In this document: positions 34,028-46,764 of the stretch, one piece after another
How positions within the stretch are numbered: the first letter of the stretch is position 1
Layout: the number at the start of each line of letters is the position of its first letter
NCBI RefSeq assembly: GCF_963583255.1
Contig: NC_084805.1
Coordinates: forward strand, 6,440,827-6,504,826
Source: Pyrus communis
Taxonomy: Eukaryota; Streptophyta; Magnoliopsida; Rosales; Rosaceae
Reading direction: 5' to 3'
Length of the DNA: 64,000 nucleotides
The notes under the pieces: generated by a model
Told to the model about the DNA's origin: nothing
The model's database searches: none
The model's input: the letters and a program-made list of their open reading frames with translations, nothing else
Translations under genes and position numbers: made by a program

Positions 34028-37000
34028 TTAAGCTGGATCACGGAGTATAGTTGATCCAAGCTTGCCTAGAAGATGCTGAAAATGTGCAGATGATAGAGCC
34101 TTAGCGAACACGTCCGCCAATTGATCATAATTACGAGTGAAGACCGTTTGGATAAGTTGAGACTGAACTTGAGCCCTGATGAAGTGATATTCAACTTCAA
34201 TATACTTGGTCATTTCATGAAAAACTGGGTTTGCAGCAATATGCATGGTTGCTTGATTATCACACATGAAAGATATAGGAGTTGTGCTCGAGAACCCTAG
34301 ATCAAACAAGAGACTTTTAAGCCAAATCAATTCACAAGAAGTGGTAGCCATTGCTCGATACTCAGCTTCAGCACTAGAGCGGGCAATGACTTGTTGTTTC
34401 TTACTTTTCCGAGTGACAATGTTGCCTCCAACAAATGTGTAATAACCAGTGGTGGATTTTCTGTTGATTGCAATGCATGCCTAGTCATCATCAGTGTATG
34501 CATGAATCTCAGTGGAATGGTTATTACACATGAGGATACCCCTATTGATGGACCCTTTGAGATAATGTAGGATCCTTTTAACAATATTGAGATGTTCTAC
34601 TGTGGGTGCATGCATGAATTGACTAACTAAGCTCACAACAAAGGTAATGTCTAGACGGGTGATAGTAAGATAGATAAGCTTTCCAACCAACCTTTGATAA
34701 TAGGTGACATTCTTGAGTGCCTTGCCATCAGTGGTAAGCTTAAGTTTACTGTCAATTGGGGTGACACCTGGCTTGCAATCAGTGAACTTAGCTTCCTCGA
34801 GTAGATCTATGACATACTTGCGTTGGTTGAGAAATAAACTCCATTGAGAGATTGCCATCTCAATGCCAAGAAAATACTTCAACTTCCCAAGATCCTTGAT
34901 GGCAAAGGTTTAATGTAGGGATGCTTTCAAGGCTCCAATTTCTTATGCATTGTAACCTGTGATAATAAGATCATCTACATAAATAAGGACCACCAACTTC
35001 CCATGGGTTCCATTTCGTACAAACAAGGAAGAATCGGCATTACTTTTGAGAAAACATTCCCTTTCCAACACTGAACTAAGCTTGGCATACCAAGCTCTTG
35101 GTGATTGCTTTAAACCATAGATAGCCTTGTGCAGTTTAAACACCATGCCATCCTTTGCTGGAGAGTAACCTGGGGGAATTTGCATGTAAACTTCCTCCTA
35201 AAGCTCTTCATGAAGGAAAGCATTTTTAACATCCATCTGGTATAACGACCAACCACAATTGACAGCAATAGAAAGAAGCATACGCACTGTGTTCATTTTT
35301 GCCACTGGAGCAAAAGTTTCTTTGTAATCAATCCCAAAGGTTTGGGTGAAACCACGAGCAACAAGCCAAGCTTTGTGTCTTTCTATTGAGCCATCAGTCT
35401 TGAGTTTAGTTTTGTAAACCCAACGAATCCCAACTGCCTTCTTTCGTGGAGGTAATTGAACGATACTCCAAGTACAATTTTCCTCCAAGGCTTGAAGTTC
35501 TTCAGACATGGATTTCTTCTAGTGAGGAATGACATTGGCTTCTTGAAAAATGTTAGGCTTTACAAGATTTGAGACTGCAGTAAGAAATGCCACATGAGAA
35601 TTTGAAAAACTATGATCACTTATTGCTTCAGAGATGGGAATGTAGTCTAGAAACTTGGCAGGGGCCTTCCTTTCTCAAGGTGGATTCCTTCTAACATCTT
35701 GAGAAGGTTGGTGAGTGAAGGGCTAAGGTGTAGCCTCAAGATCACCATTTCCTTGTGAGTTAGGTTGAGAAACTATTGAAGTTGTGGTTTCCAAGATGAC
35801 TTCTTGGTCTTGACTGTCATTGCCCTTTAAGGAATCATCATGACTCAAAAGCTCAGTGTATATAGGCAATGGAAACAAGTCACACAAGAGCTTCCCCTCA
35901 CATGAAGTAGAACCTTTTTTAAAGAATGGAGTCTCTTCCTCAAAGCGAACATCTCTGGATACAACATATTTGTTAGTGCTAGGATTAAAACATTTATATC
36001 CCTTTTGAGTGGAGGAGTATCCCATGAACACGCATTTAACTGCCCTAGCATCCAATTTGTCACGATGTTGAGTTTGCACATGTAAAAAACAAGTGCAACC
36101 AAAAACTTTTAAGTGTGATAGGTTTATTGGTCTATCTTTAAGGGTTTCATATGGTGATCTAAAACCTAGAACACAACTAGGAAGCCTATTGATCAAATAG
36201 GTGGCTGTAAGGATTGCCTATGACCAAAACCTTTTGGGTACATTCATATGCAACATGAGTGCTCGAGTCTTCTCAAGTAGATCTCTATTCTTCCTCTCAG
36301 CTATCCCATTTTATTGTGGGGTTCCCACACAACTTGTTTGGTGAATAATTCCTTATGAACTTAAGTATTAAGTCATGATATTGGATAAAAACTCAGTGCC
36401 ATTGTCTGATCTCAAGGTTTTAATAGTTGAGTGAAATTATGTTACAACCAACTTATGAAAATCTTTAAAAATAGTTGGAACTTCACTTTTAGATTTCATG
36501 AGATAAAGGAAAGTGATTCGAGTGTAATCATCCACAAATATGAAAAAAAATACTTGAAACCTTCTATTGATTCAAAAGTAGGACCCTATACATCAGTGTG
36601 TACCATTTCAAATGGTGTACTAGACTTGGATATTAAAGAGCCAAAAGGAAGCCTAGCAAATTTGGAAAAATGACAGGTATCACACTTAAAAGATGGGTGA
36701 CAAAACATGGGAAATAGTTTTGACAAAACAACTTCGGATGGATGAGCTAGTATTTGATGCCAAAGTTGTTGATCCTGGGGTTTACTTGAGTTTGCTTGAA
36801 GAGCTTTAGGAAGATGAAACTTCTTACAAAAATAATACAGGCCATTTAGAAAGAAACTTTGACCTATCATTTTCTTGGTGATACAATCCTGAAATACCAC
36901 ATTAGTTGGTGAGAAAGTGGCAGTGTATTTTAAGGTAGAAGTGAGTTGCCCTATGGAGAGTAATTTAAAAGGAAACGATGGAACATATAGAGCATTAGAC

Positions 37001-38347
37001 TTGATGTTTTTTGACATCAAATTTAATTTTCCTCTACCCATCACCAAAACAATTTTTCCATTTGCAATGGACACTTGAGAAGGTTTAAAAAAAAGATGAA
37101 AGTCATGCAAGTTTGAAACTTTATTTGTCATGTGATTAGTGGCACCTGAATCAATTATCCAACAATCAAGTTCAACACTAGTTTGAAGTGCAGTGGAGAA
37201 AGTATTGAAGATACTTGAAGCTTTATCAAGATGAACATGGCCATGGTCAGCAAGGAACCTAGCAAATTGGCCAAGAAGTGCAGTGTGGTTGTCATTGTCC
37301 ACCTTAGGAATTGGTACAACCTTTCCATGTTATTTGCTTTTAAGATATGCTACAAACTCGTTGATAAGAGATAAAGGGTTGGCATTGAAGTTAACTGAGC
37401 CATGGTTGAGCGAGCTCAAGGCATGATTCACAACATGTTGTGCTTTGTAAGAGGTTATCTGTGATGCTCTGGGAGTGATTGACCTAATATTCTTATTGAA
37501 CTTAGGTTTCAACTCTGGATGTAGTTCCCATCACCTTTTTTCCACATGTCCTGTAGCATTGCAGTATTTGCAATTTAAGTGTGGATTCTTCCCCTTGTAC
37601 ACCTTGTTGTCAGTTTGCCTGTAATTTGCAGCATACCCTCGAGCCTCAAGCAGTTTATGGCTTGACTCTTGGTTCATCACCTTTCTTCTTGCTTCTTCAC
37701 ATTGCATAGTAGCATAAACATTATGAAAAGATGACAGCTCCATGCTCATTAAAATGTGACTTCTGAGATCTTCATACTCAGAGCTTAAGCTTCCTAGCAA
37801 CTGATATATTTACATCCTCAGCACGTTTGAGAAAAATAAATGGATCAGTGGTATGAGGAACATATACATCCAGCTCATTCCATATGGTTTTAAGGACACC
37901 AAAGTGTTGAACAAAGGTCATTCTTTCTTCTTGAATACCTGCAATATTTTTCTTCAACTGGAACGCACGAGCAGAATTATTCTAGTTCTCATACATGTCT
38001 TTCACTGACTTCCATAGATCTTGTAAGGATTCAGAGTAGCTAAAGATCTCAGCCACATGCTTCTCTATGTTGTTAAGCAACAGAGACATGACCAGTTGGT
38101 CCTTGCATAACCATGCTTCATATGCTTGGGTAGAAGGCTCATGTGCTTCAACTCCTCCATTGATGAACCCTAGCTTTCCTCTTCCATCGAGAGCAAAAGA
38201 CATTGCTCTAGACCATGTGAGATAGTTGAATTCATTCCACAAAATTAAGCATAAACACTGATTCGTATTTATCTCAGTATCTAGAACAAAAGATGGAGAA
38301 CTTTGTGAGTTTTCTCTCTCAAGGTTTACTGAGCTTTCTTTAGCCAT
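34028..38347 (-). pseudogene. Copia gag-pol polyprotein, decayed
   Basis: Starts MAKESSVNLERENSQSS at 38347. Gag domain includes FNYLTWSRAMSFALDGRGKL. Zinc knuckle CKYCNATGH near 37570 is cut by a stop before completion. Protease: CWIIDSGATNHMT (about 37160). Integrase N-part HQILAHPSEVVLSKL; the integrase core around 36200-36590 is broken. [53 protein letters not shown] intact at about 34957. RNase H: CDNQATMHIAANPVFHEMTK, ending near 34028. At least eight stops or shifts separate these pieces. Confidence 0.9.
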
Positions 38348-38382
38348 AATTGGAGCTTGAAGATGACACTGCTCTGATACCA

Positions 38383-38706
38383 TATTGCATTTTTGTTTTA
38401 AGTTTACTTGTATTTCTTAAAAATGATATGAATGTACAAGGATACACATATATAAAAGAAAAGAAGGACCGGTTACATCCAATGGTCCTTAGACTAAACC
38501 CTAGAGACCAGTTATGGTCCTTAAGTAAAGGAGATTACACCAAACACTAGATATCAGCCATACTCCTTAATTGGAGGAAACCAACTACAAGACTAAGAAA
38601 ATATTTACACATAATTTGTCTAGAAAAACAGAAGGTGCTGTGCAGCCATGCTGCACCCATGATTTCTGGAATTGCACAATCTATCAAGCGTTGGTAACTC
38701 TCAATA
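38383..38706 (-). repeat. 5' LTR of the minus-strand Copia
   Basis: 324 bp, directly followed on the minus strand by TGGTATCAGAGC. Confidence 0.9.
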
Positions 38707-38711
38707 TTTGC

Positions 38712-39400
38712 ACACAACACCTTAAAAAATGACAGGCTGGATGTTCTTGTAATCATAGTTGTTATTATGGGAGAACTTCGTTAATGTAAGGTATGCATGT
38801 CGTCTGTCTCTGGATTGAAAACTTTAGTGTATCCTCAAGCGTCTAGATGGTTCTATCAGACTGTCAGTTCATTTTAGGATGATAAACTATGTTGCATAGT
38901 AATGTTGAATCCAGCGCTTTTGGAATGTTCTTCCAAAGTTTGAGGTAAGTCTTAAGTAGCGATTGGAAATGATAGTGGTAGGCACTCCATGTAGTCAAAC
39001 GATTATCTCATGAAGAGTTCTGCCAAATAGTTAAGAGTATAATTGAGTTGGCCAACAACCACCTAAATGTCATTGTAGTCTCCAAGAGTGTAAAGTAACT
39101 TGTACAAGAAATCCATGGTGATGTTCTTCCACTTCCAGACTGGTATATGAAATGGTTGAGACAACCCTAATAGTTTATGTCTTAGCCATGACTTGTTAAC
39201 AAATCAGGCATCCGCTCACATACTCGGCAATCTCCCTTTTTATATTCTTGGCCTGTGGTAGAAAGACAAATCCTATGGTACATCTTCATGCTATCAAGGT
39301 GAATAACGTAAGCTAAGATGTGCACCTCATTATGAGTCTCCTTCTTAAAACTCAAAATATTTGTTAATGACACCTACCACACTTTCACTATGCAACTCTA
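38712..39400 (-). pseudogene. Gypsy integrase, decayed
   Basis: The minus strand reads REIAEYVSGCLIC (zinc-binding region) near 39230, then GLSQPFHIPVWKW and ITMDFLYKL (first catalytic Asp) near 39140, and further integrase pieces up to the Copia insertion. Frameshifts and stops throughout. Confidence 0.75.
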
Positions 39401-40147
39401 ATGTTATACTTTTATATTATGCCAAACTCATGTTTCTCTACTCAAGATGTAAAGATTCGTCCTTTTTTTTGTCCGGCTTGTACTAAAAGGTGAATTACTT
39501 CGTATGGAACTTTTCCCTAAAAACAATTCGAGTAATCAATGTGCTTTTAGGCATGATTTGCTTCTCTGAAGTCTTAAACAACTCGTGCATTGCCCTTAAG
39601 GAAAAAACGATCGTCACAAGTATCGTCTAGATTATGAACTCCTAAGTTTCAGTTTGTCACTATCTTAGTACAACCTCCTCCACTGGCACCCTAATTGAAT
39701 TGTAGCAATAGTAAAGTGCTCAATATAGGGCAAGTTGCCCTTTATTGCACTTCTATGATGTCGAGGTGGTATAACTCTAAAAAGAAACCTAGAACTAACA
39801 GAAGAATGATATTACACCTTAGGTTCAGAACCCAAAACCCAACAAGAAAAACATAGAACTATCTGGAACATCATAAAATTCTTAAAACACCTTTGATCTT
39901 TAAAATCATCCAGAAACTTCGTTTGAACTGCAAATTATATTCCTCTTGTGGTCACATGTTAGTATCAACAAGTACTAGGAGATATACTAAGGGAATAAGT
40001 TATACATGCCACAACATAATGGTCAAATTCAACATTCTTGCCTCTAGGGGATTGAAATAAGATAAAATCAAGGACAGGTTGTACCATACTACGTTGGTGT
40101 ACTTTTAGAACGATTTCACATGACACAACACAAATATGAAAAATTCT
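39401..40147 (-). other. No recognisable gene; possibly upstream Gypsy pol
   Basis: Position suggests the RNase H part of the same Gypsy, but I cannot recognise protein motifs. Likely too decayed. Confidence 0.35.
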
Positions 40148-40269
40148 TGTTGAAATATCCTACATCGATCATATCACTAAGAAAATAATAGTTTAAATAT
40201 CCTAACCCCACTTCAACTAATAACCAGACCTTTTGTGGTAAAACCCCACACCTAACGGATTGTGTAGGT

Positions 40270-41300
40270 CAGGGGTGGGCAAAGGAGTCTGTACCCGCAG
40301 GGTGAGTCCAGCCACTTCAAGGTGGGTACAAAGTTTGTAAACTCAAAACGGAGCGGGATGGGTCAGATCCATATAATTGGCTGGGCGAGACAGGTCTTCT
40401 ATCTTTGAAAAAAAAAGGCCTTCAACCCGGACCGTTTCCATTCTCCATCATATAGATCTCCACCGTTCATTTCTAAACATATCTACTTTCTCTGTCTCTC
40501 CACTCTTGAATTCCCAAGTCGAGACTCTTCATTCTCTCAAATTCCCAAATTTAGCAGGTCTCTTTCTTCCAACTCCGACCACCACCATCTTCTCCTTTAA
40601 ACTCTAACCACCACCATTTGTCATCGTCATAATTTTTTCTTCTTCGTCGGTCTATGCACGATGTTTGTTATTGTCACCCACTACCGTTGTCATGACCAAC
40701 TCCATGCCACAATTCTCTCAATCTTTCCCACTCCTAAATCACCTACTCAACGACATCAAAGAACTCAGGTCCTAGACCTTCACCGATTCACCATCGTCAC
40801 CCATCACCACCGTCGTAACCACCACCACCCATCACCATCATCGAGGATACTGCCATCACCCTGGTAAAAGTTATGTACTTTGTTAATTAGGGTTATTTAT
40901 TTATTTATTTATTTTTTTGGTTTATGTGAATTTCTAATATAGGGATTTAGAGTTTTAAATTAGGATTGCTGTGAGTTTCTCGTAGATTTTGTTCTAGGTT
41001 CTAGAATACAGGAATTGAAGATTAATACTTACGAGTTCTGGGTTTTAGCTTCTGTGTTGCTGATTTTGAATTTTGATTGAAAATATATATATATATATAT
41101 ATATATATGTTTTTTGAAGAAAAAAAAGTAATTGGACCCATAGACTAGACCTAAACTAGCCCGTTTCAAACAGGTCGGGTTAAGTCTGGTTCCATTAATC
41201 AGATTTGTTATACCCGGGCCGATCCAACTTGTTTTCTCTTAAAACATGTTTGGTCGGGTCCTTCAAAATTTGGGCTCGACCTAGCCCATGTCCAGCCCTA
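40270..41300. mobile_element. hAT-like DNA transposon with perfect 8-bp TSD
   Basis: Termini CAGGGGTGGGCA and, in complement, TAGGGCTGGACA; TSD GTGTAGGT at 40262-40269 and 41301-41308. The 1031-bp interior has no transposase; frames at 40377-40607 and 40661-40867 are low-complexity (His/Pro/Ser-rich). An uninterrupted copy of the target exists at 42525-42720. Confidence 0.92.
41083..41108. repeat. (TA)n microsatellite in the hAT element
   Basis: About 13 TA units. Confidence 0.9.
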
Positions 41301-41383
41301 GTGTAGGTGGTAATTAGCAAGTGGGGGACAATATCGGTGTTGTTAGAAGTAGGCCCTTAGCTTGTCCCTCTGATAATTCTACA

Positions 41384-42107
41384 TAGTATCAGACTAGAGT
41401 TTGATTCTTGGTTGAACTTTGCTGCGAGCACTTCCCTGTGGGTGTACAAAGCTAATTTTCTTCGTGCACCAACAAGCCATGAAATGAGGGTGAAGATTTT
41501 GTCTATGATTGTTAGAAGAAGATAAATTTTTGCTGCCATGAAGAAGAATGGCTTCTGCTACCATGAAGAGGAAAAAAAAGAAAGAAAGAAAAAGTTGTAG
41601 TAGGGTTGCATTGGAGAAAAAGAAGAAAAAAAAAATGCTTTGTCAAGGTAGGATATGTTTCCTATCATGAAGTCTTTTGGGTTGTGTTTTATTTTTTATT
41701 TTAATTTAGTTTGATTATGTGTTCGAGCAAGAAAAAAACAAGGAAACAAAAAATTGAAAGAAAAAAAAATTTTGTGGTTGGGGCTTACGTAAAGAGGTGT
41801 TAGTTTCAGTTGGGCTTTCGAAAAGGCTAGCGTTTGTTCCAACTAGACTTTCCAAAAAAAAAAAAATAGCGTTAATTCCGAGGATTATGATTTGTTCGTC
41901 AGGCTTTCGAAAAGAGAAGTTTGTTCTACTTCGGCTTTAGAAAAGATTGGCACTAGTTCCAATTGGGCATTCAAAAAGAGGTGTTTGTCCTAACGGATTG
42001 TGATTTGCTAAGCTTTCGAAAAGGTTGGGGTTAGTTACAACATATCAATGCAGATTTCCTTCTTGGCAAACTCATTATTTCACATCATGAGTTTGAGAGG
42101 AGGGGGG
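41384..42107. other. Non-coding interior between LTR-like repeats
   Basis: Purine-rich (41560-41780), then several loose repeats built on 'ggctttcgaaaag' (about 41810-42030). Ends in the purine tract GAGTTTGAGAGGAGGGGGG just before the LTR at 42108. No gene. Confidence 0.5.
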
Positions 42108-42371
42108 TGTTGGAAAATAAAATGGAAAGTATTTTAGGGATATGATTTAATTAGTGGTTTTATATAATTTAATGAGGATTTTGATATTATTTGATTTGAT
42201 CTAGGATTCCTTGTCTTGTAGACAAAGGATTATTTGATTTATTTCCTAGTATTGCTCCTTTGTAATCTTATAAATACCTCCTTATGGAGAAGAACAAAGT
42301 ATTGAAGTAGTATTTTGAGAATTGTGAGATTGTAGAGAATTCTAATTTATCTTAAACCCTTTATTTTCAAC
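42108..42371 (+). repeat. LTR of a Copia-like element (264 bp)
   Basis: Termini TGTTGGAAAATAA and TTATTTTCAAC, TATA box (TTATAAATACC, about 42268-42278). Unusually it has a polypurine tract on its left and a primer site (TTGGTATCAGAGC) on its right. Confidence 0.7.
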
Positions 42372-42524
42372 TTGGTATCAGAGCTAGGGAGTGGGCCCAT
42401 ACTGCCACATGATGGGTGGATCCCCTTGGCCCCGCGTGTAGGATGAGTCTCCTTGGCTTCACGTGGTTGTCAATGTGTGGATTTCCTATGTGTGATCCGC
42501 TAATTGAGTCCCTCATGAGAGGCG

Positions 42525-42720
42525 TGTTGAAATATCTCACGTCGACCATATCTCTGAGAAAAAATAGTTTAACTATTCTAACCCCACTCCAACTAATACC
42601 AAGGTCTTTTGTGATAAAGCCCCACACTTGACAAATTATGCAAGTAGTAATTACGAAGTTGGAGATAATATCGGTGTTGTTGGAAGTGGATCCTTGACCC
42701 GTCTCTCTGATAATTCTACA
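42525..42720 (+). repeat. LTR-like repeat (196 bp), uninterrupted
   Basis: Same repeat as 40148-41383 without the hAT element; TGTTGAAATATC...GATAATTCTACA. Shared phrases include 'aatatcggtgttgtt'. Confidence 0.8.
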
Positions 42721-42908
42721 ATTATAGCATAGTATGGTATCACCACGTTATCCGTGATACTGCTATCCAAAATTTGTCACAGGATTTATTTTTTATACAG
42801 TCAGATTTTAAAGCTTATTTTATTGTTCAAAATAAGAATAAATAAACTCGAAAAGAGAGCAAATGCACTATCGACTATCTCCTTCCGATTTCATGTTCTT
42901 ATTATATA

Positions 42909-43018
42909 TGTTGGTCCAATATCTTAGTAGATAAAATGTTGGGATTTTATCCATATATTCCGAGTTCGAGATTCATCTTTTCTTAAATTATATAATAATT
43001 TCAAACCCTCTTTCTTCT
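42909..43018 (+). mobile_element. SINE-like sequence with box B
   Basis: Reads 'ttggtccaatatcttagtag', 'ttttatccatatattccgag', then box B-like GAGTTCGAGATTC, followed by an A/T-rich tail. Typical layout of tRNA-derived SINEs. No TSD checked. Confidence 0.5.
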
Positions 43019-44153
43019 CTCCCCTTCCCTTTATAATAATAACTATCTCCTTCCCAGGCAGATCCCTTCGTGATGGTTGCCGACCTTCTATCTTTTCTTT
43101 CCTCTCCTTACGATGAGTATGAAAACGTTGATGATGACCCTTTCGCCAATGGGTTGTTTAAATTTATGGCCAGTTTTCTACACCTTAAGGTAACAGATTT
43201 TAGTATATTCAAATTAAATTGAGGTTCAGTTGAGAGAAAGAAACCCTAACGAAATTCTGACAGCTCACTTTAAGGAGCATTTGTGCCCAACACTGGAATT
43301 CGATTTTCATATCTACTTAAAAATAGCTCCCGGAGAGAATAATGTATATCAAGAAATTCCCAAAGAGTACAGAAAGAACAATATATAATGCCCCCAGCCG
43401 TTACAGTGTTGTTTTCTTTTATTACAACAATAAGTGCAATAAGGTTGGTAGAGTTTCTTCCAAAGTTTTCATTTGAAGTTCTTAAGGCTTCCAACCATTG
43501 GAAAAAAATTAGCAAGACCTTCTGGAAGCTGCACATCAGATCATGTCCAATTTAAAGGGAGAGGGAGAGGGCCGATCCAGTTGTAAAGCTCAACTCGTTT
43601 ACCTTTAATTTATAGAGAAAAAAAACAATGAACAGTGGCATATAAAACGAACGTAGAGTTGAAAAGAATCAGTATTATACAATGATCATGGCGATAAGAA
43701 GACAAAGATCAGATGAAGCATAATGGCTTTTGCTTTTAGTAAAAGGGCGTATGATATGTATTTGCATGGATGCATGCATTAAGTGTTGGGATGAGTCAAA
43801 GCATAAAATCATGGTCAAAGACAAAATTTATGCCAGCTGCTGCGGCATCTATAAGACAGCAGTACAGACAAGTTCCATGTCGGATTTTGCTTCCCCATCA
43901 TGTCCACCCAACTACCACTAAAGTTAATGATCCACCAGTAGAATAGATTTCTAATTAATTTTCTGGTTCTTACCCTAAATTAGTGATTTTGATATTAATA
44001 GTATGCATGTCAGCGAATCAACGAGACCTGGATTTTGAAAAAATAAAATTGTTCTCGTCAGGTTGCCATAACTCACTAGAAACCATATTTCAGACTCACT
44101 AATACTATTTTTAGATACGTTTTCTTTTGGTTCTTTGCGTCTTGGAGAGACAG

Positions 44154-44189
<36 letters not shown>

Positions 44190-46032
44190 TCTCGAACTGG
44201 CCGAAGGGCAAATTCTCAATTAAACAAAAACAAGAAAGTGAATGAACATACAAAATTAACAATTATATATTAAAGTGCACATCAGTTTTCAGCATCTTAT
44301 TAGAATCGCTAGATCGAAAAAATATGGTGTATGAAACGTAAAATGACAGAAACAAGCATTCCAATACCAATAGGAGTACATGTAATGATGATTTTTGGTC
44401 GGATCGGAAACAAGCATTCCAATGCCAAGTTTTGGAATCAATTTTTTGTTCCAAATTATTAGAACTTATTGAATTTTCCAGAACATAATTGAGATTTCCA
44501 GCATTTTGCAAGATTTTGAATTTTAAAATTTTTATCCGTCTACCATTTAATATTTTTTTTTTTTCTGAATTTTTGCTAGGTATTTGTGTATGCTTCTAAT
44601 TAGTAGTATATAAGTATGTTTACAAGCAGTTACGTATGTGTATGACATAAAATCATAGACAAATTAAAATAGTACATATGATTATACCCTTCATTTTTAA
44701 CTTAATAATAGTATGAATTAACATACAAAAAAAGAAATAAAACATATCTAAAACTAGACCTGACAAACCGGTTGTGTTTGTCGTGTTCATGTTTATTTCG
44801 TATGATACCAGTTATCTTATTTGATTATGCCGTGCCAAACCCATCATTTTAACAGATTCATAACAGGTGAGCGATAACAACCTGAATCATTAATGGGTTA
44901 TATCGTTTTGTGTCGGGTTAATGGGTCATTCGAGAAATTGTTATGCCCAATGTGTAGACCTAGCAAACAAGCATTTACATGTCATACTGGTTAACTTAAT
45001 GGATTCTTAACTTGTGGCCTAATAACGGCCCGACTTGTTAAAGGTTTGACTTTAAACTTATTATTTTCGTATTGTTTCATGTTGGGCTACAAGTCGTGCA
45101 AAAAATTTTCAGTTTTAGACTAAAACTAACGATAAACATGGTTAAATAATAGTATATAGTAATTTTTTATAGTACTAAGTTTAGGAAAGTTCGAATCGGA
45201 AACTCGGATCAGATATGTACATTCTAATTGCCATCCAAATTTGTTGGAATTTTTCACAATCGAAAATGTTCGGACTCGAAACGGAATTTTTTCAATTTGG
45301 GTTGGAATTTCCTATCCAACTTGCACTCCTAAGTACACCCCACATATGTAAGTGAAATTCACTTGTGTTAAAGAAGTGATCAGAAAAGTGTCGTCCAAAT
45401 AGCAACATTTAATCTATCTGATGCATTTTGTTGGTCTATCTTGTATCAAGTTCGCGACGAAACAGGCTAGCTAGGGCTTTGGTCAGTCAAGAGTACTCAG
45501 ATTTTCAATGTTTAGCTTAGCATAAATCGTAAGTAGCCATTTGTCAGATTCAGCTCGGAATAAGTTGTTACAGCTTGGGTCAAGAATTGCCAGGCATGAA
45601 TTAAAAGGCTACTTTAAATCAAGTTTTGGGTTATTGAAGTGAAAAAAGATTATCAACTACACATTCTCTAGTCCTTTCTGAAAATGCATTTACATTGAAG
45701 CGAAGAGAATATGCAGGTAAGATTTGCAAGAAAACATATCTAAGTCTGCCCATCCACTCTTGTACTTGAAAGAATTAATTCATCAATGGACAATTATCGG
45801 AGGACATGGAAAGAGAACAACATATTGAAACATGTCAAGCAATAACGGTATATCGACCCCTCCCTATGAGAATAGGAATAAGTACGGCCTGATGGGTGTC
45901 AATATGTAAGACTGCCAGAGAAACTTTTAATCAAGAATATATACACGATCATATTTATATATATCATCAGAATTCCAAAATTAAGATTCCATCTAGCTTA
46001 AGAATAGATCGAGTAACCATAGATATCATATC

Positions 46033-46038
<6 letters not shown>
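43019..46038. other. No supported gene
   Basis: Frames at 43270-43536, 43975-44262 and 44263-44511 match no family I know; the second crosses a 30-bp poly-A run (44153-44182). The stretch 44755-45120 ('gacctgacaaaccggttgtg') looks like a decayed hAT-like repeat, but its ends are not clear. Confidence 0.4.
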
Positions 46039-46102
<64 letters not shown>

Positions 46103-46105
46103 TCT
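46039..46105. repeat. (CT)n microsatellite
   Basis: About 30 nearly perfect CT units. Flanked by 46106-46722 without gene evidence. Confidence 0.95.
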
Positions 46106-46721
46106 AGATCGAAGAGTAAAAGGAAATGATATCACAGACATATCTTAGCCACTAGCCCGCACTGGTTGGGATCTTTATATTTAATTAGAGCAAATTCAGG
46201 ATCTTATTTATTACAAACAGTTTGAAATGAATGCGCGCTTCCGCCAGCTGAGTTGATGCTTTGTGCTCTTTAAAAAAAAAGAAAAAAAAAAAAAAGACAC
46301 AGAGAAGGAAACCCATTGGTTTGGATTAGGGTTTGGGTGACAGTCATATTAATATTATTAAAAGTAAAACGAAGTCTCGACATTACCACATGAATGGTTT
46401 TCGATAATTAATGGGAAGGAGGACATTGAAGGCCTAAATGACATCATAAGGTTGAAACTAGAGAATTTTTGTATTGGATTTGTAGCATCAAATAAGAGTA
46501 TTTTAGGGTTAGGAGGTTAGGTGATTGGGGGACGGAGACCAAGTTGGCCATATATACGTATACGAGAAGATCATTGTCACTCTCTACAAGAGTCACAAAA
46601 ACACATGCGCGTGTTCCCAATGTTAATAGGCACAAAATCCTTCAACTTGTATATGGTGCTCCATCTCATTCTTTGCTAGCTTGTGTCGTTCCGTCCTAAC
46701 CCCGATCTTACCTACTGCTGA

Positions 46722-46722
<1 letters not shown>

Positions 46723-46764
<42 letters not shown>

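Larger units (their letters stand above)
33682..38706 (-). mobile_element. Copia retrotransposon, decayed, with TSD
   Basis: LTRs 38383-38706 (5', 324 bp) and 33682-34020 (3', 339 bp), start TATTGAGAGTTACC, end TGCAA(T/C)A on the minus strand. TSD TTTGC at 33677-33681 and 38707-38711. Primer site TGGTATCAGAGC follows the 5' LTR; purine tract AAAGGGGTG precedes the 3' LTR. LTRs differ by several substitutions and indels. Confidence 0.93.
33055..39400 (-). mobile_element. Gypsy pol remnant split by a Copia
   Basis: Minus-strand integrase lies at 39400-38712 and the integrase C-terminal/chromodomain-type end at 33676-33060. The Copia 33682-38706 sits between them with its TSD. No LTR of this Gypsy is recognised. 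Confidence 0.8.
40148..41383 (+). repeat. LTR-like repeat (about 197 bp), split by a hAT element
   Basis: Ends TGTTGAAATATC and GATAATTCTACA. Without the hAT element (40270-41300) and one TSD it aligns with 42525-42720. A degraded TAGTATCAGAC follows it, reminiscent of a primer site. Confidence 0.75.

Noticed and set aside
42360..42390. GGTATCAGAGC and similar strings as tRNA gene fragments
   Set aside because: These are retroelement primer-binding sites complementary to the tRNA-Met 3' end; no cloverleaf can be formed around them.
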